From Paralithodes platypus (lineage: Eukaryota > Arthropoda > Malacostraca > Decapoda > Lithodidae), in NCBI GenBank assembly GCA_032716605.1, contig CM064572.1, positions 41,438,982-41,502,981 on the forward strand: a stretch of DNA of 64,000 bases, written 5' to 3'. The notes beneath the pieces are model-generated. The model had not been told where the DNA came from and made no database searches. It saw only the letters and a program-made list of their open reading frames with translations. Of the stretch, positions 53,696 through 63,560 are shown piece after piece. Numbering within the stretch: position 1 is the first letter of the stretch; each line of letters begins with the position of its first letter. The position numbers and the translations under genes are program-made.

Positions 53696-53814
53696 ACGGA
53701 CCGTTTGTTTGATCATTCATTCCTTTATTTCTTAGTTTCCTCACTAGACCTCCATCAAACTTAAAACAAAACACTCTAGACCCCCTTCAAGATAAATCTG
53801 TACATTTTCGACGA
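53696..53814 (+). mobile_element. MITE-B copy 15, left end only
   Basis: GGGGAAACGGACCGTTTG after TTAA (53692-53695), broken off after GATAAATCTGTACATTTTCG. Confidence 0.8.
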
Positions 53815-54019
53815 GATGGGTTGGGTATGAGGGGGGTTCTGCTTGGTGTGGGCCAATCGGCGCTCTGCAGACCCCCGTAATCTTGTATTGATCTCTGACT
53901 GTTTTGGTGAGGTCAGGCCTCAAGGCATTGGTGAGTTGGGTCTATAATTAGGCCTTGAAATTGGGGTTGGGTGTGACAGGGATGTGCCTTGTGTGGGCCG
54001 ATCGGCTTTCTGCAGACTC

Positions 54020-54440
54020 CTGTTTTCTTATGTTCATGTTTGTGCCATGAAATAATAATATGCAAAAAGTTTTCTGATAATCTTGCCGAGGTATCCGCCG
54101 AACCATTGCTTAATTCGCCGAAGATGTCGCAGAACATACGCCGAGGATTCGTTCATCCTTTGCATTATTTCGCAATATTTTATTCAAATGTGACAGTTCT
54201 CGCCGAGGTCATCGGCGAACCATCGCTCAATTTGCCGATGCCTTCGCATAATGCCGCCGATTATGTCATAATCATCGGCGACATCGTCGCCGAGTGTAAA
54301 CTTGTCAACGTTTTTTAACGGTCAAAATCGTTGACGTCGCACAAATTTGTTGCGAATTGAAACTTGTCAACGTTTTTTAACGGTCAAAATCGTTGACGTC
54401 GCACAAATTTGTTGCGAATTGACAAGACTAAGTCCTTGGC
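54020..54440. repeat. Right subterminal CG-rich repeats with a 62-bp direct duplication
   Basis: CGGCGA/TCGCCG words recur as at the left end. 54296-54420 contains two consecutive copies of a 62-bp unit starting AAACTTGTCAACGTTTTTTA. The 109-codon frame 53989-54318 follows this composition and is not a gene. The stretch 53815-54019 before it shows nothing recognisable beyond a loose duplication around GTGTGGGCC. Confidence 0.7.
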
Positions 54441-54480
54441 GACGAAAATCGTATGAAATCGCATCAGTGGGAAAGGGGCA

Positions 54481-54633
54481 ATAGAGACACCGAGAATACT
54501 GAGAGAAGGTGAAGGGTTGATTTTTGTATTGTTGAAGTATAAGGGACATTCCTCTGGGAATTCACGACGGGTGGATAGATGAAGAAATTGGGTTTTGGAA
54601 GCATTAAAGGCAACAAGATTTTCGGTGCCCCTA
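54481..54633 (-). pseudogene. Jockey-like LINE RT, distal half of the split copy
   Basis: Minus strand ENLVAFNASKTQFLHLST, CPLYFNNTKINPSPSLSILG, ending exactly where 45361 begins when compared with the intact copy at 56540-56700. At 54633 it meets a plus strand LINE head to head. Confidence 0.82.
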
Positions 54634-55280
54634 TCTCTCCAGTATGGCCATCCGATCCCCCCAGCTGGCTGCGCTTGTGGTACTTTGGCGCTGCCGACTG
54701 GGAGGCTCTCGGCAGTAGATCTTTGATTTCCCATGGAATTATTTTTGCCTCCGTGCCATGGGACCCTCGGAGAGTGCTGAACTCATTACTGAGGTAATCC
54801 TATCGGGTATGGAGGCATCCATTCCATTTTATTTTTCTCAGACTAAGGCTTGTTCTACTGCTGCCTGCAATAAGGAGGAAATATTCAAATGATACCGACG
54901 CTTTAAAACTCAAGAATCTCATTCTTCCTATGTTTCTGTCCGGAATCAAGCTAAGTCTGTTCTTCGACTTGCCAAACACTCTTTCATCAATAATTAATGC
55001 ACTGAACTATCCAACTCTAGCTGTTCCCAAGCTTTCTGCCATCTAGCCAAAAACCTCTCCAACAATTTTTCTTCCACGTCTTTCCCTCCCCTTTTCCACT
55101 CTAATGGCACAACCATCACTTCTTCCTCTGACAAAGCTGAACTCTTCGCTCAAACTTTAGCTAGAAGCTCCACCTTGGATGATACCAGTGCTATTCTTCC
55201 CTCTCCACTCCCCTCTCTCCTACTTATGCCTAATATCATAATGTTTCTAAAAATGTACTTTTTACCCTCTCTGGGCTTAA

Positions 55281-55507
55281 CCCTTTCACGCACATATGAC
55301 ACAGAGGTTGCCAGATTAGCAATAAGAAATAGAGTTCTCTCACTCTTATTATTACCTCTCCAAAATTAATGTTCTGCCCACAGCTAACTCAAAGACAACT
55401 GCAGAGGTTGAAGTAACTAAACTAAAGGTTTCTAAATACCCCTGATGGTAACAAAGGCTTTAAAGTATCCCTAATAGGCTCAAAATCGCATCATATGTCG
55501 GAGAGGG
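55281..55507. mobile_element. 227-bp MITE-C type element in the LINE
   Basis: TTAA at 55277-55280 and 55508-55511; the uninterrupted site GGGCTTAATACTAAG is in the copy at 19430. Ends CCCTTTCACGCACATATGAC and (complement) CCCTCTCCGACATATGATG. Confidence 0.9.
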
Positions 55508-56091
55508 TTAATACTAAGAAGGCGTACGGTCGGCTTGTGTTTCTCCTGTTGTACTCAAAACTGTGCTTCCGTGCTGACTCCCTGCCTAGGCAAACTCTTT
55601 CGTCTCTGTCTCTCCTCTAACGTCTTCCCTTCTTGCTGGAAGTTTGCTCTCATTCAACCTGTCCCAAAGAAGGGTGACCTCTCTTAACCCACCAACTATC
55701 GTTCAATTGCTCTCATCTCCTGAATCTCTAAATTTTTTGAAACTATTCTTACTTACAAATTTCTTAAGCATTTATCTTCTCATAACCTACTCTCAGATCG
55801 CCAGCATGGCTTCCTTCAGGGTTGCTCTACCGGTGATCTTCTTTTATATCTTACTAACTCTTGGTCATCCTCTTTTCGGGACTTCGGTGAGACCTTTGGT
55901 ATTGCGCTAGGCCTTTGATAGAGTCTGGCACAAATCTTTAATTTCTAAACTACCCTCCTTCGGTTTCTATCCCTCCATCTTTGCCTTTTACTTTAATTTC
56001 CTTTCCGGCCATTCCATAGCTGCGGTTGTGGATGGCTATCGTTCACTTCCTCATTCTATCAACTCCGTTGTTCCTCAAGGTTCTGTCCTAT

Positions 56092-56340
56092 ATAATAATA
56101 AATAATAATAATAATAATCGTCTGGTTACTTATATAGCGCCCGTTCTCCTCCTTCGAGGATTCACAAGCGCTTGGCTTTCTTCAGTCTACCAGAGGCCAT
56201 TACCCATCCCCCTTGCTCATGGGGAGATGGTAACTGCAGGCTATATCCCAGAAAAACTTTTCAATCTGAGCGGGGATTGAACGCTAGACCTTCAAGATGG
56301 GATTCAGGCACGCTATCAACTGAGCCAGCCGGACGGCTGG
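56092..56340 (-). mobile_element. tRNA-derived SINE with ATT tail, inserted in the LINE
   Basis: Minus strand: head CGGCTGGCTCAGTTGATAGC (A box), AGGTCTAGCGTTCAATCC (B box), body, then GGGCGCTATATAAGTAACC and a (ATT)n tail at 56092-56118. CTAT flanks both sides (56088-56091, 56341-56344). The GCGCTATATAA-(ATT)n end is the type used by L2-like LINE machinery. Confidence 0.82.
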
Positions 56341-57334
56341 CTATCTTTCTAATTTTCATAAATAATCTTCTCAACTGTGCCTCCAGTCCTATCCATTCAT
56401 ATGCAGACGATTCCACCTTACACTATTCAATTAGTTTCCCAGAACGCCCCAGTAAGCAATCCCTCAAAAAACAAACATAATGAAGTCATGCAATACTTAT
56501 CTTCTGATCTAGCTACCATTTCCAATTGGGACAGAGAAAACCTTGTTTCCTTTCATGCTTCCAAAACCCATTTTCATAATCTATCTCACTGTCCGGAACT
56601 CCCAGCGGACTATCCCTTATACTTCAACAATACAAAAATCAATCCTTCATCGTCTCTCAATATTCTTGGTGTCTCTTTTTCTTCTGCCCTTACTTGGAAG
56701 GATCATATTACCAGTCTTGCTAAGGGGGTCTCCCGGAAGCTGGGTATGCTCAACTACCTCAAGGGGTTCTTTACCCCTGCACAGCTTCTTGTTCTGAACA
56801 GGGGCAAAGTGCGTCCTTGTATTGAGTATTGTTCACATGTGTGGAGAGGATCCTCTCACAAAGCACTTCTAGACAATGTAGAAAGGAAAGCCTTTCGTAT
56901 TATCCACTCGATCATCGACTTTCTGCAATCTCTTTCTCTTTGCCGCAGTGTTGCATCTCTCTTGCTATTATACCGCTACTACAAAAATCAGTGTTCCTCA
57001 GTGTTCTCTCAGCGTATACCACCCTCTCAACATAGGGTACGTAGTACCCATCTTGCAACACAACCCCACCCCTACTCTGTGCAACTCTCTAACTCAGGAG
57101 GAGTAAAACGATACTCCCAATCTTTCTTCTATTCAACAGCTGAGCTCTGGGACTTTCTTCCTGAATACATCATTCCCTTATCCTACGATTTAAATTGCTT
57201 CAAACTCCGTGTGTCCAGACATTTTGGCTTGAACTTTCCTTGATTTTGGCCCTGTCACTCTTTCAACTCTGGGGGAGGCACTCGCTACAGGCAGTTCTGT
57301 CTTTTGCCTCCCTCACTCACATAGAAAACCAAAA

Positions 57335-58506
57335 AGAGTATGGGTCAACCATTGTGGGTACCAGTACTGTACAGGTCAACCATTGTTGGTACCGCTACTG
57401 TACAGGTCAATCATTGTGGGTACCGGTACTGCATAGGTCAACCATTGTGGGGTACCGGTATTGTACAGGCCAACCATTGTTGGTACCGGTATATACTGTA
57501 CAGGTCAACCATTGTGGGTACCAGTACTGTACAGGTCAACCATTGTTGGTACCGCTACTGTACAGGTCAACCATTGTGGGTACCGGTACTGCATAGGTCA
57601 ACCATTGTGGGTACCGGTACTGTACAGGTCAACCATTGTTGGTACCGGTACTGTACAGGTCAACCATTGTTGGTACCGATACTGTACAGGTCAACCATTG
57701 TTGGTACCGGTATATACTGTACAGGTCAACCATTGTTGGTACCGGTACTGTACAGGTCAACCATTGTTGGTACCGGTACTGTACAGGTCAACCATTGTTG
57801 GTACCGGTACTGTACGGATCAACCATTGTGGGTACCGGTACTGTACAGGTCAACCATTGTTGGTACCGGTACTGTACGGATCAACCATTGTTGGTACCGG
57901 TACTGTACAGGTCAATCATTGTGGGTACCGGTACTGTACAGGTCAACCATTGTTGGTACCGGTACTGTACAGGTCAACCATTGTTGGTACCGGTACTGTA
58001 CGGATCAACCATTGTGGGTACCGGTACTGTACAGGTCAATCATTGTGGGTACCGGTACTGTACAGGTCAACCATTGTTGGTACCGGTACTGTACAGGTCA
58101 ATCATTGTGGGTACCGGTACTGTACAGGTCAACCATTGTTGGTACCGGTACTGTACGGATCAACCATTGTGGGTACCGGTACTGTACAGGTCAATCATTG
58201 TGGGTACCGGTACTGTACAGGTCAACCATTGTTGGTACCGGTACTGTACGGATCAACCATTGTGGGTACCGGTACTGTACAGGTCAACCATTGTTGGTAC
58301 CGGTACTGTACGGATCAACCATTGTGGGTACCGGTACTGTACAGGTCAATCATTGTGGGTACCGGTACTGTACAGGTCAACCATTGTTGGTACCGGTACT
58401 GTACGGATCAACCATTGTGGGTACCGGTACTGTACAGGTCAACCATTGTTGGTACCGGTACTGTAGGGATCAACCATTGTGGGTACCGGTACTGTACAGG
58501 TCAATC
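57335..58506. repeat. 31-bp minisatellite, about 37 units
   Basis: Unit GGTACCGGTACTGTACAGGT then CAACCATTGTT. Variants GGATCAACC and GTGGGTACC alternate, giving irregular higher-order structure. Starts right after the LINE 3' end. All three plus frames are open for hundreds of codons because the unit lacks stop codons; these are not genes. Confidence 0.97.
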
Positions 58507-59105
58507 ACCGATAATATGCCTTGGACATTTTCGGCTAACACGGATTATTTTTTAGGGGGTAGGCTTTCTTAATGTTTGTATTTATCTATGTATTTGTTAT
58601 TGTTTTAGTTTCCTCCCTAGACCTCCATCAAGCATAATATATGATTCTCAAGATCCGCCTTCGAGATAAATATGGCCATTTGGATTGGATGGAATGGACC
58701 TTCGGCTGGGACATTTTTCTGTTGAAAAATGTACAAATTTATCTTGATGGGGGGTCTTGGGGCTATTTGTTTAAGTTTGGTGGAAGTCTTGGGAGGAAAC
58801 TAAAGAAAAAATACAATCATCCCACCCACTTTGGAGATTGGTCGTTTTTCTGGTCCCCTTTCTTCCACATGTTTAGCCCCATTAGTTTTCAGATTTTAAG
58901 ATGTTCGGTCCATTAGTTTGGCGATTTTAATACCTATCGCCCCGTTGCGTTGTCATGTTTAAGACCTTTCGTTCCATTTAGGTGTCGATTTTTTCATGGC
59001 GAGTGATAGCGAGCATGTAATTTAAGAGGAACCGGCCTTTGGCCGAGACATTTTCCTACCGAAAAATTTCCACCTTTAACTTGAAAGGATCTAGGGGGTG
59101 TACCG
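58507..59105. mobile_element. MITE-B fragments in both orientations
   Basis: 58600-58675 plus (TTAGTTTCCTCCCTAGACC), 58690-58810 minus (CTTCGGCTGGGACATTTTTC, GGTGGAAGTCTTGGGAGGAA), then 58830-59105 minus (GGAGATTGGTCGTTTTTCTG). The first two form an inverted pair. Confidence 0.75.
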
Positions 59106-59292
59106 GCGGCGTCTTTTTTGTTTTATTCTAGCTATATCTAGATGATTTTGTGCAGTTTAAGAAGGATCTGTGGCAGACAAAAGGGTTAAGTCTGATAGTT
59201 CAAAGCCTGTTATTTGCTGGAGGACCTTTAAAATCGTCTAACAGTAGCCAGAGTAAAGTCAAAATAGACTACGTAGCCGGTACAGAAGGGTG
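59100..59292. mobile_element. MITE-C copy, partial
   Basis: ACCGGCGGCGTC, TTCTAGCTATATCTAGATGA, CTAACAGTAGCCAGAG and GCCGGTACAGAAGGG before TTAA (59293-59296). Left terminus lost. Confidence 0.65.
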
Positions 59293-59296
59293 TTAA

Positions 59297-59663
59297 GGGG
59301 CTAGTGGTCGGGTGTTTTGGTCTATTAATTCATGAATTAATTTGTTTAATAGTTTCCTCGCTTGATCTCCCTCAAACTTAGAACAAAAAAACTAGACCCC
59401 CCTTCAAGATATATCTGTACATTTTTCGGTAGAATTTTTTTTCGGCCAAAGTCAGGTTATTCTTAAAATTAAAGGCTCGCTTTCGCTCGCCAGGAAAAAA
59501 TCGACACCTAAATGGCAGGAATGGTCTTAAAATTGACAATGGAATGGGGAAAAAGGTATTCAAATCACCAAACTAATGGGCTGAACGTAACGTCATCAAA
59601 TGTGAAAACTAATGGGGCTAAGCATTAGGAAGAAGGGTGACCAGAAGAACGGGCCATGTCCCC
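59297..59663 (+). mobile_element. MITE-B copy 17, full length
   Basis: TTAA at 59293-59296 and 59664-59667, 367 bp, GGGGCTAGTGGTCGGGTG to GGGCCATGTCCCC. Sandwiched between two MITE-C copies that share its TTAA boundaries. Confidence 0.88.
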
Positions 59664-59667
59664 TTAA

Positions 59668-59869
59668 CCCTTTGAGTACCAGCGACGAATGTTATCTTCT
59701 AGCTATATTTAGACAACATTATGCAGCTTAGGAAGGATCTGCAGTCGTTAAAAGGGTTGGTTGAGATAGTTTGAAACCTTATTATTGCTAGAGATCCTTC
59801 CTAATCTGAATAAAATCGTCTAAAAGTTGCCAAAATATAATGAAAACGACGTCACCGGTACTGTATGGG
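59668..59869. mobile_element. MITE-C copy, 202 bp
   Basis: TTAA at 59664-59667 and 59870-59873. Ends CCCTTTGAGTACCAGCGACG and (complement) CCCATACAGTACCGGTGACG, the cleanest TIR pair of the family. Confidence 0.87.
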
Positions 59870-59877
59870 TTAAGGGG

Positions 59878-60045
59878 AGTAGTGGAGCAGAAAACTGCAA
59901 ATTTCAGGAGAATCGTTCATTTCCGGAAACAAGCACCAAATTTGGCACACATACTCCTTGGGGATTGCTCTTTTGATAAAACCCGCTAGCCACCTAAAAA
60001 TTCAAGATGGCGGCCATTTTTCAAGATGGCCGCCATTGAATATAC
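59878..60045 (+). mobile_element. Terminal region related to the 3.8-kb TIR element
   Basis: GTGGAGCAGAAAACTGCAAA, TTTCAGGAGAATCGTTCA and the double GATGGCGGCCATTTTTCAAG/GATGGCCGCC correspond to the right end of the element at 51118-51266. It probably marks the left end of copy 2. Confidence 0.65.
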
Positions 60046-61020
60046 AGAAATATTGCATTTCGCAATAAAATCGCAAAGACTTGTCCTATTTGAATGATCT
60101 TGGTGTCAAATCATACATTTTTCACTATGTAGAATCCGAATTTGGAACCATGGACTTACTTACTAGCTTCCTTGTACCATAATATCAGTCCCGGAATCCT
60201 AATATTCTGCTAAATTAGAGGTTCATGTTACGTCTGACTCGGCTAAAATGCATGGTAGTGTATATCGTAGTAGTGTTAGAGGTTTAGTATGAGTAGCATC
60301 TTCCTGTACAAGGCTTCCAAACTGGACATGACACGATGCGATGCGGTGGGGGGGGGGGGGGGGGGGGGGAGGGACGTTGAGAGACTTGCAGCGGAAGGTG
60401 TAGAGTAGTAGCTCAACAGAGCGGATGTCAACGCACAGCCAGGGCACACTGGTGGCACTGCTGCTGTGAAACTCAGCATGGGGTTCAGTATCAGCTGAAT
60501 AATTAGTTTAGTGTAGCTAAATAATTAGTTTAGTGTCCCAAATGCTGTCTAATAAGCCCCGCATCAGTTAGCTACTGTAGATTACATGTAGTTTAACATA
60601 GATGTTTAGTTAGATAGCCGCGCCTGAATTGACAGGGTGTGCCAGCGCGGGAGAGCCGAGCCAAGGGTAACGGGGCTTTACATTGCTTTGCATGTAGTTA
60701 CCTGGATGGTGTCCAGATCGCACGGGACTTAAATGATACTGGATAAACGATCGGGCTAGGTGTAGGTCATATATTTTTATTCCCGAACCTAGTCGTATCC
60801 CATACCTTATTGTGCATGATTGTGATCAAGGTGGTAAAAGGATAACCCCTCGGCCTTGATTCACTGAATACAGATAATTATCATACTGTGATTATCTGTT
60901 ATATCTGTTATCATATAACATACTGTGTTATATCATACTGTGATTATCTGTTATATACTGTGATTATCTGTTATCTATTATATCTGTGTTACAGATAATT
61001 ATCATACTGTATTCACCAAG
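60046..61020 (+). promoter_or_regulatory. 5' leader of the copy 2 gene
   Basis: 60610-60870 (CTGAATTGACAGGGTGTGCC, AGCGCGGGAGAGCCGAGCC, ACCTGGATGGTGTCCAGATC, AAGGTGGTAAAAGGATAA) is conserved with 50370-50620 upstream of the copy 1 gene in the same relative orientation, so it is probably promoter plus leader. A 21-base G run lies at 60350 and a short ATCTGTTATAT tandem at 60880-60990. Confidence 0.5.
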
Positions 61021-61803
61021 ATGGCAAATACAGATCCAGGACTGTCTAAATTCCGGACTGACTGGAGCAAGTGTTGTCTTTGCCAGAAGAAGAAGAGCGA
61101 AGAGCTCAAGTAACCACGTGCACAACAACCACAAGAACATGATGGCTACACTATGATTGCGACTACTATTCCCCTCTTTCACGCAATTAATGAGATGCCT
61201 ATTGTTCTGGATCCAGCCAGACTTGATAATGGTGGTGGCATTAAAGAAACTCTGAGGAGGAACAAGGCGCAGTATCACCAAAATTGTCGCCTTATGTTCA
61301 ACAACACGAAACTGGAGAGAGCCAGAAAAAGAAGAGCAGAGAGTGCTCAGCCAGTAGAATGCCAGACCAAGCTGCGTAGAACCAGCCTTGAAGGCCAAAC
61401 GTGTTTCATATGTGACAAAGAAGCCCCATCCTCTGAACTCAGACAAGTTATGACGATGAACCTCAATAACAGACTTAATGAATGTGCCCAAACTTTAAAT
61501 GACGGAAAACTCAGCGGTGGAGATGCTATTGCACAGGAGCTCAAATACCATTTTGCATGCTTGACAGACCTGTACAATAGAGAGAGGACGTACCTCAGAG
61601 CCACCAAGAGACTGGAACAGGAACGTGCACCCGAAGAGGATGCCCACCCACAGGCATTCTCAGAGCTAGTCACATATATAGTGGAGACCACCAGATCTGG
61701 CGAGGGTCCTACAGTCTTCCGACTTGCAGACATAGTTCACCTGTATGCCCAGCGCCTGGAACAGCTGGGTGTTGATGCACCTGCTGTCAACTCCACAAGA
61801 CTG
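61021..61803 (+). pseudogene. Second copy of the uncharacterised gene, N-terminal half
   Basis: Starts MANTDPGLSKFRTDWSKCCL followed by CQ; after one stop codon (61111) it continues with TIPLFHAINEMPIVLDPARL, RRNKAQYHQNCRLMFNNTKL, CFICDKEAPSSELRQVMTMN and FRLADIVHLYAQRLEQLGVD. It is about 60% identical to copy 1, so this family member is distinct, not a recent duplicate. At 61803 (AVNSTRL) homology stops and an inverted segment begins. Confidence 0.7.
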
Positions 61804-62030
61804 TACAAAGATCCGCGTGTCAGCTTCTTCATGACTGCACGGTGCCACCCCAGCCAGATTGATAGTGCGGTTGCTGACAGCAACTTCTTCCTTGGTCACA
61901 ATGACCACATTTGGTGTGGCCACACGTGCAATCTATCAATTGCTAGATCTGTCTTTGATGCGCCAAACCTCAGTTGAGATTTGATGTCCGCTCCGTGTTC
62001 AAGCATGGCCACAAACTGAAGATCATATTA
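61804..62030 (-). pseudogene. Inverted C-terminal piece of the uncharacterised gene
   Basis: Minus strand: HGADIKSQLRFG near 61975-62010 (as in copy 1 at 49260-49290), then after a deletion VIVTKEEVAVSNRTI and VAPCSHEEADTRIFV near 61800-61900, a C-terminal motif absent from copy 1. The plus frame that runs through here is antisense. An inversion plus deletion has rearranged this copy. Confidence 0.65.
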
Positions 62031-62393
62031 CATCATTAGTCTCATTTATTTTTCCTTTATCACGACAATCTCTAAGCGTGAGTCACCATAGACAAGGACA
62101 TTGCATATATTTTTCAATGAACTCCACCCAAAAATCCTTATCCGTGGACGTAGCCCAACAAATGTTACTATGGAACTAAAGTACATCGTACGACGACGCC
62201 ATAAACATGTAGATCTTCGGGCGCCTGATCTGAAACGGAAGCCAAGAACCTGAAGGTGGCAGGCTGTGAGAGGTCCGACTGACTCCCCCCACTTTTGGTC
62301 GGAAGAGAACCCCAGACACAATACAATTAGTTTACGATTCCGGCGAACGGATCCAGCGATCGTATCGTCTATAGGGGCCTTTAATAGTGGTAG
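62031..62393. other. Unassigned DNA
   Basis: A 91-codon minus frame (62046-62321) has no recognisable family. It may be further remains of copy 2 or of a neighbouring element. Confidence 0.35.
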
Positions 62394-62530
62394 AATAGCG
62401 AGAGAGATGCAACACTTCAGTGAAGAGAGAGAGATTGCAAAGAGTCAGTGAGTGGACGTGAGTAAATAAGACAAAAGGCTGTCTTTTCTATTTTGTCAAG
62501 AGGTGCTGTGTGAGAGGATCCTCCCCCCAC
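62394..62530 (-). mobile_element. Jockey-like LINE scrap
   Basis: AATAGCGAGAGAGATGCAAC and TCAAGAGGTGCTGTGTGAGA on the plus strand are antisense to the conserved RT C-terminus (SLRRNVASLSLF, GGSSHTALLD). Confidence 0.75.
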
Positions 62531-62621
62531 AAACACATACATATATATATACTGTATATATATATAAAAAGTATATATATATACAGTATATATATATATA
62601 AAAAGTATATATTTATATACC

Positions 62622-62668
<47 letters not shown>

Positions 62669-62720
62669 TGTATATATATAATATATATATATATATATAC
62701 CGGTATATATTTACAGTATA
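62531..62720. repeat. TA-rich microsatellite
   Basis: Long (TA)n with CAGTATATA and CCGGTATA interruptions. Target of the mariner-like insertion; the array resumes at 63508-63555. Confidence 0.9.
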
Positions 62721-62722
62721 TA

Positions 62723-63507
62723 CAGGGTGTCCCGCGAGTTTGGTCAAATACTTCCAGAGATGAAAGATTAAGTAATTCTAAGTAAAAACTGTTTTATACA
62801 CATAGGCTTTTTGGGGCATTGTTTTGTAGTTATGGACCCTTAAAGTCGACATATTGGTGTTTTTTGTAGTTGCTAACCCTGTTTTTCTTCAATAAGATGA
62901 GGATAGGAAAAAAAACTATAAAGTGTATTATGAAGCATGATATCAACACTTCAAACTAACACCAAAAACTTGCCTACATCGTACTTCATATTCCGTTGGC
63001 ATGGAGTTGAATATTACAAGAAACCATCAAAACTTAATGTTAAGCTTATCATCACGGAAAGAAGAAAGTAGCTACAGAGGATTGTTTGTTGTGTTCATGA
63101 AGTATTGATACCATGCACCATCATACAGCATTTAACATTATCGCTATTTATTTTCATTACTCGGAAAATGGGTTTAAACTGACAGAAAACACCAAAACAA
63201 TCCTATGTAGCTCCTTTCTTCTTTCTGCTGATGATGAGCTTAAAATTAAGTTTTGTTGGATTCTTGTAATATTCAGTTTGAAGTATTGATATCATGCTTC
63301 ATAATACACTTTATAGTTTTTTCCCATCCTCATCTTATTGAAGAAAAACAGGGTTAGCAACTACTAAAAACACCAAAATGCCGATTTTAAGGGTCCATAG
63401 CTACAAAGGAATGCCCCAAAAAGCCTATGTGTATATAACAGTTTTTGCTTAGAATTACCTAATCTTTCTTCTCTGGAAGTATTTGACAAAACTCGCGGGA
63501 CACCCTG
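62723..63507. mobile_element. 785-bp mariner-like palindromic element
   Basis: Ends CAGGGTGTCCCGCGAGTTT and complement, flanked by TA (62721-62722, 63508-63509). The inverted repeats extend for several hundred bases on each side (CATAGGCTTTTTGGGGCATT, AACCCTGTTTTTCTTCAATA and complements), leaving a short centre near 63120. GGGTGTCCC ends and TA target fit the Tc1/mariner superfamily. No transposase frame, so non-autonomous. Confidence 0.85.
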
Positions 63508-63560
63508 TATATATATATATATATATATATATACAGTATATATATATATTCAGTACACTC

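Larger units (their letters stand above)
45362..54480. mobile_element. 9.1-kb composite DNA element with 42-bp TIRs
   Basis: Left end TGCCCCTCTCCCACTGATGC (45362) and right end, complemented, TGCCCCTTTCCCACTGATGC (to 54480), matching over about 42 bases to CGATTTTC(A/G)TCGC. Flanking triplets AAA (45359-45361) and ATA (54481-54483) and alignment with intact LINE paralogues indicate a 3-bp target duplication. Subterminal regions (45405-45790, 54020-54440) are rich in CGGCGA/TCGCCG words. The interior is filled by other elements. No transposase of its own is seen, so it is non-autonomous, grown by nested insertion. Confidence 0.8.
54634..57325 (+). mobile_element. Jockey-like LINE with nested MITE-C and SINE
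   Basis: Decayed copy from the EN-RT linker ([18 protein letters not shown]) through RT to the 3' UTR (CTCACTCACATAGAAAACC). 56377-57243 is an open 288-codon frame in the thumb/C-terminus (VSRKLGMLNYLKGFFTPAQL, CIEYCSHVWRGSSHKALLDN, TAELWDFLPEYIIP). The RT catalytic box SYADDSTLHYS is at about 56397. Frameshifts and stops occur throughout the first half. Confidence 0.85.

Noticed and set aside
57340..58572. Long open frames of 410, 364 and 276 codons
   Set aside because: All three plus frames are open because a 31-bp unit without stop codons is repeated; identical DNA read in three phases is not a gene.
61804..61977. C-terminal 58 codons of the plus strand frame starting at 61153
   Set aside because: They are antisense to a rearranged C-terminal fragment of the same gene family.
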